Positions 11,601 through 20,994 of a DNA stretch of 64,000 nt are shown one piece after another. Under the pieces are notes generated by a model. The model saw nothing but the letters and a program-made list of their open reading frames with translations, made no database searches and had not been told where the DNA came from. Position numbers and translations under genes: made by a program. This DNA is from Sphaerosporella brunnea (Eukaryota > Ascomycota > Pezizomycetes > Pezizales > Pyronemataceae). Location: NCBI GenBank assembly GCA_008704415.1, contig VXIS01000246.1, forward strand, positions 1 through 64,000, given 5' to 3'. Positions within the stretch are counted from its first letter, which is position 1. The number at the start of each line of letters is the position of its first letter.

Positions 11601-12246
11601 GACGACTGAAGACATCGTTAGCAGTTTCAAAGTTGGCCCGTGAAAAGTCGGATTGAAGATTGTGAGATCAGCTCGATAAAGAATGCTGGTCATGGCCGGC
11701 TCTGCCAGGCTCCGTGTTATATTTTCATCATATCTCTTTCTGTGAATTCCGAACATGGTCGAGAGGAACTTTACCTATAATTGAAATCACCTTTCAGCGA
11801 CGTTTGAATGAAGCGGTAGATCGTGAAACGAGGAGACGGAATACTAGCTGCCGGGGGTCAGTTGGCGACAGAATCAGTTAGCACATCGCTGAAATCAACG
11901 AGGGAATAGTAAATGTCGGATAGGATGTAGAGATCAGAAAGAAAAACGACCAATCAAGGTCGGCGCTGCCAGACTCAGGTCCCTATTCGCATCATGTCTC
12001 GGAACGCAGAAAGAAAACCGGTAAGCACATACCATGGTTGGCGGGGACCAGTAAGGCGCGAGTAGTGTCAACGAGATGAAGGGAGGCCAAGCAAGAGATA
12101 GCCTAGAAAAGAAGAATGATGCCTAAACGCGACTTTGAAGTTTGAAGTCGTCGTTAGCGAGGCTCAAACACGTGCCATCGGTGAAAATGGGTACTCGAGG
12201 TCGTAACACCTGCAAATCATCAGTATCATCGCCGGCGCTGCCTGGC
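8628..12246. repeat. Array of 14 conserved hairpin units
   Basis: A 16-nt core, GCCGGCTCTGCCAGGC or a variant, recurs at 8628, 8815, 9066, 9349, 9574, 9777, 10146, 10426, 10630, 10948, 11286, 11695, 11959 and 12231, spaced about 190-410 bp. It folds as stem GCC-GGC, loop TCT, GCC, one bulged base, GGC. Loop variants are TCT, TCC and GCT; the bulge is A or T. The copy at 11959 changes both outer arms to GTC and GAC and keeps pairing; the copy at 8628 has one mismatch. In the middle, whole units are nearly identical. In the flanking copies only the hairpin is kept. An ATG precedes the core in some copies only, so a conserved peptide is unlikely. Function unknown. Confidence 0.85.
8900..10790. 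repeat. Homogeneous tandem-repeat core of the hairpin array
   Basis: Units of about 200-370 bp are nearly identical here. Each carries, in order: a GTAAGG-containing segment, a CGATCCTCAG segment, the A-rich AAAAAAATCCC, the hairpin, a GGATCCGAAAGACTGGT segment, and in several copies the palindromes CCGTACGTACGG and GAGCTC. Unit length varies because some copies lack the block between the palindromes and the next GTAAGG. On the minus strand several units stay open over about 60 codons containing SLAEPAMSVWDFFLRIV, but the frame is not kept in the diverged copies. Confidence 0.8.
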
Positions 12247-12943
12247 TTGACTGAAGTTCATTCGTCACGTCGCAGAGAGGGAATAGTTGTTCTTACCTTT
12301 GCCTAGGAATGTTGGGGAGCGAAAAAGTTGGCAGCGAGAATGAAATTAACAGATAGTGTGGGGGAGAGAAGTGTGGGGGAGGGAGAGAAGTGTGGGGGAG
12401 AGAAGTGCGAGGGAAGCAGGATGCGGGGAGAAGGAAGTGTGGGGGGAGGGCAGTACTAGGAAAGAATTGATACATGGGGCGGGTCTGGGACTGCTCGTGG
12501 GCGCTGTTTGTGGGATTGGCAAGTCGGCCTTGCGCTTGAAAATGTGGGTAGCGTGGGCTTTACCCCAATTGCGACTGTTTTGAGGCGAGTGACTGTATTT
12601 CCTACAAGAAATGTTCCATCACTCGGCGTGCAGGCAGCATCTCTGTTCCCGCATCGAAAGTTTGCCGGTTGATCCTCCTACAATCTTACTTTTCACCAAC
12701 GAAAGAACAGAAATCTGGTAGTTACGAAGCATTTGAAACCCAGCACAATCGCTTTGGTATCGACAGGGTGGCGGGTACAATCATGATGGACGCATACAGT
12801 GCAGCTTGCGCAAATGCGTTATAATGATATTCAATACCAACGGCTGCGTTGTTTAAAGCTGCGAAGCCGTTGACGGAACGGAGTCGCGGTACGGACCTCA
12901 TATTTAGAAAGGATAGTATGGAAGGACATCCGGAAGCTCTATA
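12247..12943. other. Intergenic with purine-rich tract
   Basis: Holds a GTGGGGGAGAGAAG-type imperfect short tandem run (about 12357-12440), which makes spurious open frames on both strands. No gene is supported. Confidence 0.4.
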
Positions 12944-13020
12944 CCGGATGAGAGATCTCATCCGGGAGGAGGAGGAGCCAGATTTGTGTATATAAGGAAG
13001 CCCGCCATCCCTCTCTCTCT
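12944..13020 (+). promoter_or_regulatory. Inverted repeat plus TATA box, possible promoter or solo-LTR-like segment
   Basis: CCGGATGAGA (12944-12953) and TCTCATCCGG (12956-12965) form a perfect 10-bp inverted repeat with a 2-nt centre. A further CATCCGG lies just upstream. A TATATAA box follows at 12989-12995, then a pyrimidine-rich stretch as at many fungal transcription starts. This is a plausible promoter for the short reading frame at 13175. The layout would also fit the promoter half of an LTR, but I could not find paired TG...CA ends or a target duplication. Confidence 0.4.
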
Positions 13021-13174
13021 CGTTCCTTAGACCTTATCTCAGAACACCCGGTTCTCCTTTTCTCGATCAGCCGTGAGGTTTTTATTGTTGAAGTCCGTGC
13101 TTTAGGAAGGCGCATAATTATAGTGTGAGCTGTGTACCTGATACCCCCGGACAGTACAATATTGATTATTTACC

Positions 13175-13345
13175 ATGCAAAAAATAATCCCAAGCTCTTT
13201 GCTCAAAGTCTTGAATATGCCCTTTGCGGAACTACTACAGCAGGTCAAGGGACCTGCCTATCTGCTCCCACAATCTCCCGAATCAACAGCTGGGCCAGGT
13301 GTTCTCAAGGAAGAGAACAGCGCTCAGCCGAAACAAACGAAATGA
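13175..13345 (+). CDS. Short hypothetical protein (56 aa)
   Basis: An ATG-initiated frame about 180 bp downstream of the TATA box at 12989. The protein begins MQKIIPSSLLKVLNMPF and becomes proline-, glutamine- and serine-rich. No domain is recognised. The composition is protein-like, but the length gives little statistical weight. It could be a leader fragment of a retroelement if the upstream segment is an LTR. Confidence 0.35.
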   Translation: MQKIIPSSLLKVLNMPFAELLQQVKGPAYLLPQSPESTAGPGVLKEENSAQPKQTK

Positions 13346-14417
13346 CGGCTGCAGGAGCACAAATCACACTGCCCCTACAGTTCACCACCTACTTGCACCA
13401 ATCTCTGCATCCAGAGCGACAGAAAAAGGCGAAGAAAGTAACGTATGAAATGTAATCGATTGAGGTAGTCTGCTGTAGACCCAAGCTGTCAAGATTTTTT
13501 CCCCTGGGTGTCCCTACGAGGGAAAGCTTTTGCTGGCTGATACATCCAATGACCAGTTGCACGGAATAACCCGGCGGCATTCAGGCGTCGGTGGTGAGAC
13601 GGCATTTGTACGCTTCCGCCGATTCCTTGAAAGAAGGGCGTGCATGCTCCCGTCACTGGAGCACCCATAAAGATACTCCTCAGCTCATGGCGCATGCTCT
13701 AAAATCTGTCCAAAAAACCGCGTCGATGGCGTGTCGAACTTTTTCTCAGCTGCCGGCTGTGCTATCAGGTTCGAAGTTGATAATCATCGGGCTTGGTGAA
13801 AGCGGGTGGGGGAGGTGACGCAGAACTGGTAGCTCCGATACCTAGCTGTATAGATGCGTGTAATATTCAGATCCAGTCTCTGTATGTTTTGGTGATCATC
13901 GGGGGCGTACCAGAACAACAGGTGCTTCGATTGATGGTTTTCAGAACATCACAAGAGGCGTCTACGCGCTGTGGCCAGCACAAGTGCCACCGTGCGCTCA
14001 ATTGCAGCAGTTGCGGGGAAGGCATCGCCTTTCCTTTCGTAATTCAACTAGTTTGTGTCAGAAATCAGTAAACCACACACCGCGACTGGCTCGCTCTCGG
14101 AGGGAAGGAACATACCAAAAGCTAAAGACACCTGCGCAAGCAAAAACAGGAACAAAATCATCACAAAGGCAAAGAAAAACAGCGCATGCTCGCGCAACCA
14201 AAGAATCATCATTCAGCTCGTTTCCAGGGATACCCAGACAGTAGTATTTCAGACAACGCCCCACAAAAACTCGCGTCTTTTCCAGCAGCCTTTCCGAAAG
14301 CCAGTAACAACGAAAGATTCAAGGGCCCCAATTTTTTCCCCTTAAAAATGGACGTTACTATTCGTCGCCATCAGCTTTCACACCATCAACTTCCAGCGCA
14401 CAGGGTAGTTAGTATAC
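13346..14417. other. Intergenic, no gene seen
   Basis: Several overlapping short frames, none convincing. A perfect TACTAAC branch-site-like motif on the minus strand near 14408 lies just past the stop of the gene ending at 14418, and may belong to an unrecognised 3' intron of that gene. Confidence 0.35.
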
Positions 14418-14711
14418 TCACCCAGGTGGGGTTTCACGTCCCAGGAGTTTCTTAAAAAACTTCTTGACATCGTAGACGACATTTCCCAGGAGCCAGGTGG
14501 CGGTTGCAATGGCGCGGCAGATGGCATCAGCGATCGCACTCAAGATCCTGCGAGCGCGGGAGACGCGGGGAGTAGAAGCGGTCCTAGGCAAGTGCTCAAC
14601 CCTCTGCGGCGTAAAGGGGGGGCCGGGACCGGCGTTGAGATACTGCGGATAGGCGGGGATCGGGCGGTTCGGGCCGCCAGGGGGGGCGTTAAGAGGCGCC
14701 GTGTTAGACAT
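14418..14711 (-). CDS. Small proline-rich protein with amphipathic C-terminus (97 aa)
   Basis: ATG start at 14711. The N-terminal half is disordered and rich in Pro, Asn and Gly. From about residue 52 a basic/hydrophobic region begins (RARRILSAIADAICRAIATA), followed by WLLGNVVYDVKKFFKKLLG, which could lie on or cross a membrane. A GTGAGT donor and a TACTAAC branch site overlap or follow the stop, so an alternative 3' exon giving a different last ten residues is possible. Family not recognised. It belongs to a local group of very small membrane-type proteins (14.4-21 kb). Confidence 0.55.
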   Translation of the reverse strand: MSNTAPLNAPPGGPNRPIPAYPQYLNAGPGPPFTPQRVEHLPRTASTPRVSRARRILSAIADAICRAIATATWLLGNVVYDVKKFFKKLLGRETPPG

Positions 14712-15693
14712 CTTCTCTCGTTAGGATTAATTAGTGAATGTAGAGCAGCGGATTACCTTGTAGATTAGCTGTGAGATGTCTTCGGGGTAAGAATGTGATG
14801 GATACTGGTGATGTTAGACAGTAACGCACGCCAGCAAGCAACAAAGAAGACTTGTGACAGACGATGTAGGTTGAGAGTGTGAGGAGGCGAAGTAGTGGTG
14901 GTAAAGGGGGGCGGTGATGGGGTGGGGGTTTCTGCGTGCGATGATCATCGATTTCGCACACACTTGAGGGTAGTGATATTCGCCGCACGAAAGCATCAGA
15001 GGCTAAACATGCGTCACAAACAGCTTTCAAAACACAAGAGAAATAGGCTGAGCTTCGAGAAGGACAATCATATCATGGCTTCATTTCAGCCCGAAAAAAA
15101 TCGACCCGCTGTAAAGAAATGTGCTTAAAACAACGCTATAAAATGATTGATCCACGCCTTCTCAAACTTCCAGTCTCAAAGTGCAAACCATGGTTTCCTT
15201 GCCCAATGCACGAAGCACCAGCCAGAACTCCAGACCCCAAGCCATCATCTTCCTCGAGTAGTTCCTCCCACTCATTGTTCCTAATAGCTGACCTAAAATG
15301 CCAGGGGCTACACAAAGCTGTCTGAAGTGGCGACGGTCGGGTTGTCTGGGCTGCGATTGATAGAACCCAGGTTTGGCACTGCAACTAATAATAGTTGGTA
15401 AACATCGAATACCGCTCGTCACAATGGGAAAGGTCAAAAAAGAGGCCGCTCAAATCTTTACGGCGTGAATTTCAATCGAGGCAGCGACGAGTGGGGGCGG
15501 ATGGCACTGCAATCGGCGGAGCAAAGACATTTCTGGTCTGCACCTCGATTGAAATTGTGCGATTTGTATTCAGCACCGTTAAACATTGCCAGAGAAGTCC
15601 GCTACAGCCCAGCCGTTTCTTTTTTAGCAGTTCAATTAGCCCAATCGCAGCTCAACAGGCTGACTGTCTATTTGGATCACTGCAAGTTCAGCG
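14712..15693. other. Intergenic, no supported gene
   Basis: Contains the promoter of the gene at 14711 and the 3' flank of the gene ending at 15694. A plus-strand frame from about 15465 has some protein-like composition but runs into the opposite-strand gene and is probably a shadow. Confidence 0.35.
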
Positions 15694-16269
15694 CTAATGA
15701 CCAGGCAGCTTTTTCTTCGTGGTCACCCACCGGATTAGCCAGTAAATACCAACCAGAGCCAGCCCCACAAAAGCCACCAGTACGAGCAGGTTTCTCCTAC
15801 GGATTTTCATACGGGGCTCCCTCGGTGGGTCCATTTCAAAAGCCTGAAGCCTCATATTGGTGGCTCGGAAAGGGGGTGTCACAGCGGCTGGTCCAGGGTG
15901 GGACTGTGTTGCAGTAAGCCGTGGCAAGGTTTCTGCCCTCAAATCGCCCCGAGAAGGCTGAGATGGTAACTGTGGGCTTCGGGCCAATGCAGTTCCCCCA
16001 AAGTCCACCGCTTCCACATCTACGATATCGTGAATGATGATTCCGCCCAGGGGTTGAAGGACGACGTCCAATGACCCAATGACGCCGATGCAGTGCCCAT
16101 TTTCGTCCGGCTCGGGAACAACAACAAAGACTCCGGTGATCTGCTTCCCGTCAGATTTTTCTGTAACGGTTTGCTGGGCAATGATCGCTACCATGTTCTC
16201 GTCGTATTCGGATTCCATGGTGTATTGGTTTGCGTCGTGCGCAGTGATGGGCTCTGGAGTGGTTGACAT
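15694..16269 (-). CDS. Hypothetical tail-anchored-type membrane protein (191 aa)
   Basis: ATG at 16269. Residues 1-95 look like a small folded domain with beta-type segments (ITGVFVVVPEPDE, CIGVIGSLDVVLQPLGGIIIHDI). A disordered Ser/Pro/Arg linker follows. The C-terminus has a basic patch (RMKIRRR), one transmembrane helix (LLVLVAFVGLALVGIYWLIR) and a short lysine-rich tail, an arrangement typical of tail-anchored membrane proteins. Its start lies 189 bp from the start of the divergent plus-strand gene at 16459, so the two may share a bidirectional promoter. No homologue is recognised. Confidence 0.65.
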   Translation of the reverse strand: MSTTPEPITAHDANQYTMESEYDENMVAIIAQQTVTEKSDGKQITGVFVVVPEPDENGHCIGVIGSLDVVLQPLGGIIIHDIVDVEAVDFGGTALARSPQLPSQPSRGDLRAETLPRLTATQSHPGPAAVTPPFRATNMRLQAFEMDPPREPRMKIRRRNLLVLVAFVGLALVGIYWLIRWVTTKKKLPGH

Positions 16270-16458
16270 AGAGTACGCAGACTGTCAAGGAAGGATAGAA
16301 AAGCGTCGACAGGTATACGACTTCGCAGTCGGTGAGGCAAATTAGGGCAAACCCTACCGATGCGTAATGCCAAGGCTGGCCCAGTGCAACCCTCAGAACT
16401 TTTGAAACCTAGCGACCAGCAGCAAAAAAACCACATACCCGTCGACAAGTCCGCCAAG

Positions 16459-16830
16459 ATGACGATTCCTGACAAGGAAGTGGGTGCCCCTTTTGTTTTT
16501 CTTTCGAAAGACCGCGATTAACCTCTGAAACAGCCGCAGAGAGGGCTCGCGACCCTCATAATTCTCACTCTTGGTCTGGGTCTCCTTTGTCTCTGTATCA
16601 GGGTGTTCCTCAGCTTTATCCTGGCCAAGACTGACCGTGAGCAGCGCAAGTATGCTTCTTGTCCGAGTTTGAGTTGCATGCGGCTAATTGACGTGATCTT
16701 CAGCCGTCGTGCCAACCCCGGGCTGCGGGCTATTTGGACCGATCCGGAAACCGGTAGCCAGTATAATGTGATCCTCTACCCCGAGCGTGTGGCTTTGCCT
16801 GAGGAAAGCAACGCGGCGACGCGATTGTGA
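16459..16830 (+). CDS. Small single-pass membrane protein, three exons (87 aa)
   Basis: Exons 16459-16479, 16534-16649 and 16704-16830. Both introns are 54 nt, with GT...AG ends and TTAAC or CTAAT branch-like sites, and the phases join cleanly. The protein starts MTIPDKEPQRGLAT and then has a membrane helix (about residues 14-35, ILTLGLGLLCLCIRVFLSF). A basic stretch and RRANPGLRAIWTD follow, then a short polar tail. The NPG motif after the membrane helix recurs in the gene model at 18853, suggesting a small family. Function unknown. Confidence 0.6.
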
Positions 16831-17655
16831 GAAATTGGTTCAAGGGCCGGCTGCCGATGGTTGTTGTTTCTACAGCTTCGGCGTATATATCTTTACACAC
16901 ACTTTGTTACTTGGAAGGTTGAAATTCATGGCTTTCTCTCTCGGCGCATACGCAGTAGTATAGGATCGTAATCACGAGAGTTGTCGACCCCCGGATACCA
17001 TGAGACATTAACCGGAGCAAGAGAGCATAGTAAAGAACATTTTTTGAGAACGCTGTAGCATCCGCGCAATCGAGATTCCTTCTAGAAGCCTCCAACCGTG
17101 ATAATTTGACTCTCCCGCGCGGCCAGACACCTGTGAGCACATTGTGTCAAAAGCGCTGGCCTAGAACTTACTAGAAAACCTCTTTGTGTATTGATGATGG
17201 AGACAGAACGGCGCAGGTGCATCGAGGTCTCATCTGGATGGTCACCAAGAGCGGTGTTGTTGACATAAATAGCGTGCTTCTCCAAAGCAAACCATCCAGA
17301 CCACCACCACCAGAAGAGTTCTAACCATCCAAATTGAATTTCGCTTGAAATATCGCACGAGAACACCGAAAAGTCGATCTTATAAGAGGGCTGTATCATT
17401 AGACCGAAAGAAAAATGATCCAGAAAGGCCCAGCTGCGCAAAGCCTCTCCATGTCCTCATTATCCTCCTGTGAAAATATTTTGTCAGAAACGCTGGCTGA
17501 CGGACGCTGAAACTTACACAAAAAACTATCGGGTTTGTGTGACTCGTTTGGAGCGTCACAGCGGCGTGTTGTGGGCGGAGTTGCTGGGTGGCCTCACCGC
17601 CACTCCCGGTCTGGCCGTCGTCCGGATTTTCATTGCTCTCCTCTGAGTAATTAGC
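16831..17655. other. Intergenic, no gene seen
   Basis: 3' flanks of the two converging genes. Short frames only, none with support. Confidence 0.35.
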
Positions 17656-18201
17656 TCAAGATGGTTCGCAGCGCCTTTTATTGTTCTGTGATGTCTGAGT
17701 GCACTTGTTGGGCGTGTTGAGTTTGTTCTGAGGGGTATTGGTGGATCTCGTGGCCGCGCGCTTCTTTAAACTTTTGGTAGCTGATGGAGTTGGCGAGTAG
17801 CGGAAGATGATGTGCAATACGAATGGCTTCTTTTTTTCTCTGGGAATGTTCTGGGTGCTCTTGGGCTCTGCTTGTTGTTCGGGCTCCGCTTGTTGTTCGG
17901 GCTCCGCTTGTTGTTCGGGCTCTATTTGTTGTTCGTGCTCTTTCTACATTTGATCATCTGTTCGTCTGAGAGACTGCGCATCTCGAATTTTCTTATCCTT
18001 GGCCCAGAGCAGCTCTGGAGGCCAATACTGTCCACTGAACGTGCCTTGTCTTGTCTGTTGCCGACAACGAGCAAGTGCTGTCCCCCCACAACGCCACACT
18101 GTAGAGCTCCAGTCATTGCATCGATGGATGTATTCTGGCATTTGGGAAGCCAAACCTACTTCTCCCAATAGAACGGAACCCGAATATGCAGGTACCTCCA
18201 T
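17656..18201 (-). pseudogene. Interrupted gene with EPEQQA repeats
   Basis: An ATG at 18201 opens a frame of 85 codons ending ...RRTDDQM and a TAG at about 17944. In the same frame the next segment runs to 17656 and is strongly protein-like: a glutamate/glutamine region with tandem EPEQQA repeats, then a basic Ser/Thr/Asn-rich tail (KKPFVLHIIFRY, ATKSLKKRAATRSTN). The TAG could be the end of an intron (AG before AAA GAG), but I found no matching donor at the usual distance. This may be a spliced gene or one broken by a nonsense mutation. No family is recognised. Confidence 0.4.
17864..17940 (-). repeat. 18-bp coding minisatellite (EPEQQA)
   Basis: Four near-identical 18-bp units on the minus strand encode EPEQQA, the first unit slightly diverged (EQQIEP). 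The unit is a multiple of three, so copy-number change would not shift the frame. Confidence 0.7.
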
Positions 18202-18576
18202 ACTCGGAGCCCTGAGAGGCCTTTTGTCAAGTGCCCACTATAGAACGTCCAATACGTGACTTATTCGGCGAGCTGAGCCCACACGAGGTAATGCGCCCCG
18301 CTTTCATTGCAGATGCTCTCCATGGCACTATAAGTTTCACCGCCAGAATTCCGAAGTTTGAGTCGCGGGCTTTGGTAGTAAGGCTCCACTTCATCACAGG
18401 TGTGCGAAATGATGCGGTTATCTGCGCGAGTTAGCTAGTAGCTTCTAACGGCAGCGGTTTACTTCCATATGGTTGTTGATCAGCATCGAATATGCTGGAA
18501 ACGGCGCAGCGCACCCTCCAAACTGCAACAGGAGGGTGGGTACATCAGGCGTTCAAAGCCAGCTTGAACATCACAA

Positions 18577-18686
18577 GTGTACATAGCTTAATGGCAGAGC
18601 ATGCTCGCTGTCTTGTATTTGCCCAACATAGCGGGGATACAAGGGAGCCGATGAGCAAGATCCGGGTTCGAATCGCGGTGTACACC
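18577..18686 (+). tRNA. tRNA-like gene with long anticodon-arm insertion
   Basis: A perfect 7-bp acceptor stem pairs GTGTACA (18577-18583) with TGTACAC (18679-18685). TA and a box A-like TAGCTTAATGG follow. The anticodon-arm bases TGCTC and GAGCA (18653-18657) pair perfectly, with 46 nt between them, implying an intron of about 39 nt that itself contains CTTGTAT...ATACAAG. Box B is GGTTCGAATCG, and the T stem has one mismatch. A TTTTT terminator lies at about 18692. The anticodon cannot be placed with the expected U33, so the isotype is undetermined. It could be a functional intron-bearing tRNA, a pseudogene or the head of a SINE. Confidence 0.45.
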
Positions 18687-18852
18687 TTATCTTTTTGTTT
18701 TCTTTTCTATTTCATTGCAGACAAGTCACTCGACTTTTTCTCCAAAAACCAAGGCGTCCGGGAGCCTCTTGCGCATCCCTTATTACTCGTCGTTCATCTC
18801 AACTACACGCTTTTCTCTCGCAGAATCAAGGAAAACTAGATCTCGGAAAAAA

Positions 18853-19288
18853 ATGGTACTTCCCCTCCACCTGGGCAAGGAAGACCGCGTTTGTTCGCAG
18901 GGCTAAGACGTCGTCGTGCAGGATACTTTGGTCGTGGTTTTTATCGTCAGTACCGCTGCTATGGCGCTTGCCGGCATCGGAGTGGCCGTCTACCACAGCT
19001 ACCGTACCAACCCCGGCTTCAAGTTCGGGATGTGGTAGGTCAACTTTCGGATTTGAGATGCTGGAATTGCTGCGCAGGCCGCTTGGGGAGCCGGGCGTTT
19101 TTGTTTTTGTCACATGGTTTTCAATGGATTTTTGTTTCAGCTTCAACAGCACGTGGAGAGCTGAGGCTGCCCGTAAACAAAGCGGCCATGGAGCCTGTCG
19201 CTGTAGAGTTCCAGCGATCGATACAGCCAGTGGGGAGTTCGCTTGCCACACAGCCAGTGCCAACCCAAGCCGAGGGAGGACCAAGTGA
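18853..19288 (+). CDS. Possible small single-pass membrane protein, NPG type (about 87 aa)
   Basis: Tentative exons are 18853-18855 (ATG only), 18922-19034 and 19141-19288, with introns of 66 and 106 nt. The central exon is the solid part: a membrane helix (VVVFIVSTAAMALAGIGVAVY) followed by HSYRTNPGFKFGM, resembling RRANPGLRAIW after the helix in the protein at 16459. The reading frame of the last exon is uncertain; a second frame over the same DNA (MEPVAVEFQRSIQPVGSS...) also looks protein-like. A stop directly after GMW is another option. Confidence 0.3.
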
Positions 19289-20196
19289 TTCCCAGTGAAG
19301 CTGGAAGGCAGCGACCGTAGTTCAGGGCTTTGGAAAGGTACAAAACTACCCACTTAACCAAGTACCTTGAATGGGTTTGGGGTTTAGAGTGCACTACAGA
19401 CCTTTATTTTCCGCCCACAAAGAGGCCAACATCATCGCTAGCAGCACCGACGAGCTGTGTTTGCCAACCTCGCTACTGCGCTGAAGGCTTTCAACAACTC
19501 CTTCATCAAGGTTTTAAGGTCGATGAGTCCCCTCAACGTTAACCTCGCTGGTTCGCACCCACAACCAACCTTTCACAACCTATGGCTTCCTATCTGTTTC
19601 CCCATCACTGGCTCCTCTCCCTGGCGTCACTCATACACCCAACCTTACAAGCGCCCGGTGTTAATGCAAAGTCTGACCGAAGTCGACGATGACGACCAGG
19701 GGCCCCGAGGCTGATAGAAATCGACGATGACGACCAGGGGCCCCGAGGCTGATAGAAATCGACGACGATGACCAGGGGCCCCGTGCAGCGTCCGCCAAAC
19801 CTATCGGGCCCCTGCGGTTATCACTGCATCTTGGATGGTATGCGATACTTCCCTGACGATGTACGGGCTGTCAGCTGACGGTAATGCAATGCACAGAACC
19901 ACAACAGGTTCAGATGATGGAGCGCCTGCAGGGCATTGCCACCGCATTCAACGAGCAGGCCAAGGTTGCGGTCTGTGCGAGTCTGGAAGAAATGCAGACG
20001 GCAACAGTCCGAAATGCAGCAGGCACAGGCTTCAGCTGAAGGACCGAGAGCAACAACGGTTGCGCGCTCGACGGGGCCGCAATCAACGTCAATCATCGTC
20101 ATGATGATCCGGGTTTTTTTTCGGGTTGCGCGTTGCTGGTGGGGGTCGGCGAGATCGAATATGCCGCAATTGCCGATTCTCCCATTGTGGCGTTGT
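19289..20196 (+). other. Stretch with coding-like fragments and a 38-bp tandem repeat
   Basis: Plus-strand fragments near 19455-19530 (FANLATALKAFNNSFIK) and 19910-20025 (QMMERLQGIATAFNEQAKV) look like real protein but sit in different frames. They may be exons of a gene downstream of 19288, or remnants. Between them a 38-bp unit is repeated almost three times (19685-19790). Confidence 0.35.
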
Positions 20197-20292
20197 GTCA
20201 CTGAACCCGCTACCGATAGTGTCACTGAACCCGCTACCGATAGTGCCACTGAACCCGCTACCGATAGTGCCACTGACCCTGGACTTCAACCG
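20197..20292 (+). repeat. 24-bp tandem repeat (VTEPATDS)
   Basis: Four 24-bp units starting at 20197, 20221, 20245 and 20269, reading VTEPATDS or ATEPATDS on the plus strand. The last unit is diverged. The unit is a multiple of three. Confidence 0.7.
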
Positions 20293-20709
20293 GGGCTTGG
20301 TTCGGTTTCATAGCTTTGTTGTTTATTTAGGCTTTAAAACAGAACGGCTTGACCCGCCGTAATGCTTTTTTTTTTTCGCTTTCCAGTGATAAGCCACAAG
20401 CAGAAGTTGTTGCATGAAGTCCGTGATTTTTGCTTCTGTCGGTTTCGGCGCATATATGCTTCTTATAGAGCGGTGTGGCAGCTTCGTGGCTGGTTTGTCA
20501 TGCCCTGCGGATATGTTCCTTGTGCTAGAGGAAACGACTCTGCGCTGCATTTTTTCCTCAATTCTGAGTTCGGGACTATACAGCTCAGGGTTGAATCAAA
20601 CGCCCTGCACACTGCGATTTCCAGCACAAAAAAAAAAACAGCATTCCACCACACTGACAAAAGACAGTTGAACCAGAGGCCGTAGATCTACACGCGCACA
20701 GCCGCCTCC

Positions 20710-20994
20710 TCAATCCCCCTCGTAGAAACCAACGCCTCCCTCATCCTCTGCCTGGCGAGCACCCATAGCCACAATCCAATCGTAAATAGTGGTCTGCAGA
20801 TCGCCATCATCATCATCGTTAGTCCCAGCAAGTAAGCCTCGAGGGGAGCAAGTTACCATCGCCCAATACAGAAGCGACCAGAGGATGGCATTGGCGGCGA
20901 TCACGACCAGCAGCGGGCCCAGCCAAACCACGTAGACGACGCCAAAAGCGTTGATGAAACAAATGAAGATCGCGATCGCATAATCTGGATCCAT
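20710..20994 (-). CDS. Small two-helix membrane protein with in-frame 63-nt intron (73 aa spliced)
   Basis: ATG at 20994. Exon 1 is 20857-20994 and exon 2 is 20710-20793. The intron (20794-20856) starts GTAACT, contains ACTAACG and ends CTGCAG. It is 63 nt with no stop, so retention would give a 94-residue protein with an extra Asp-rich insert. The spliced product has two hydrophobic segments (AIAIFICFINAFGVVYVVW and LLVVIAANAILWSLLYWAM) and a short acidic, soluble tail. Family not recognised; one of several tiny membrane proteins between 14 and 21 kb. Confidence 0.6.
   Translation of the reverse strand: MDPDYAIAIFICFINAFGVVYVVWLGPLLVVIAANAILWSLLYWAMVTCSPRGLLAGTNDDDDGDLQTTIYDWIVAMGARQAEDEGGVGFYEGD

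Noticed and set aside
8628..12246. CRISPR-like array
   Set aside because: The repeated core is short, spacing is irregular at 190-410 bp, the intervening DNA is itself repeated, and the genome is eukaryotic.
12293..13174. Complete solo LTR
   Set aside because: TATA box and pyrimidine tract fit, but no paired TG...CA ends or target duplication could be found by eye.
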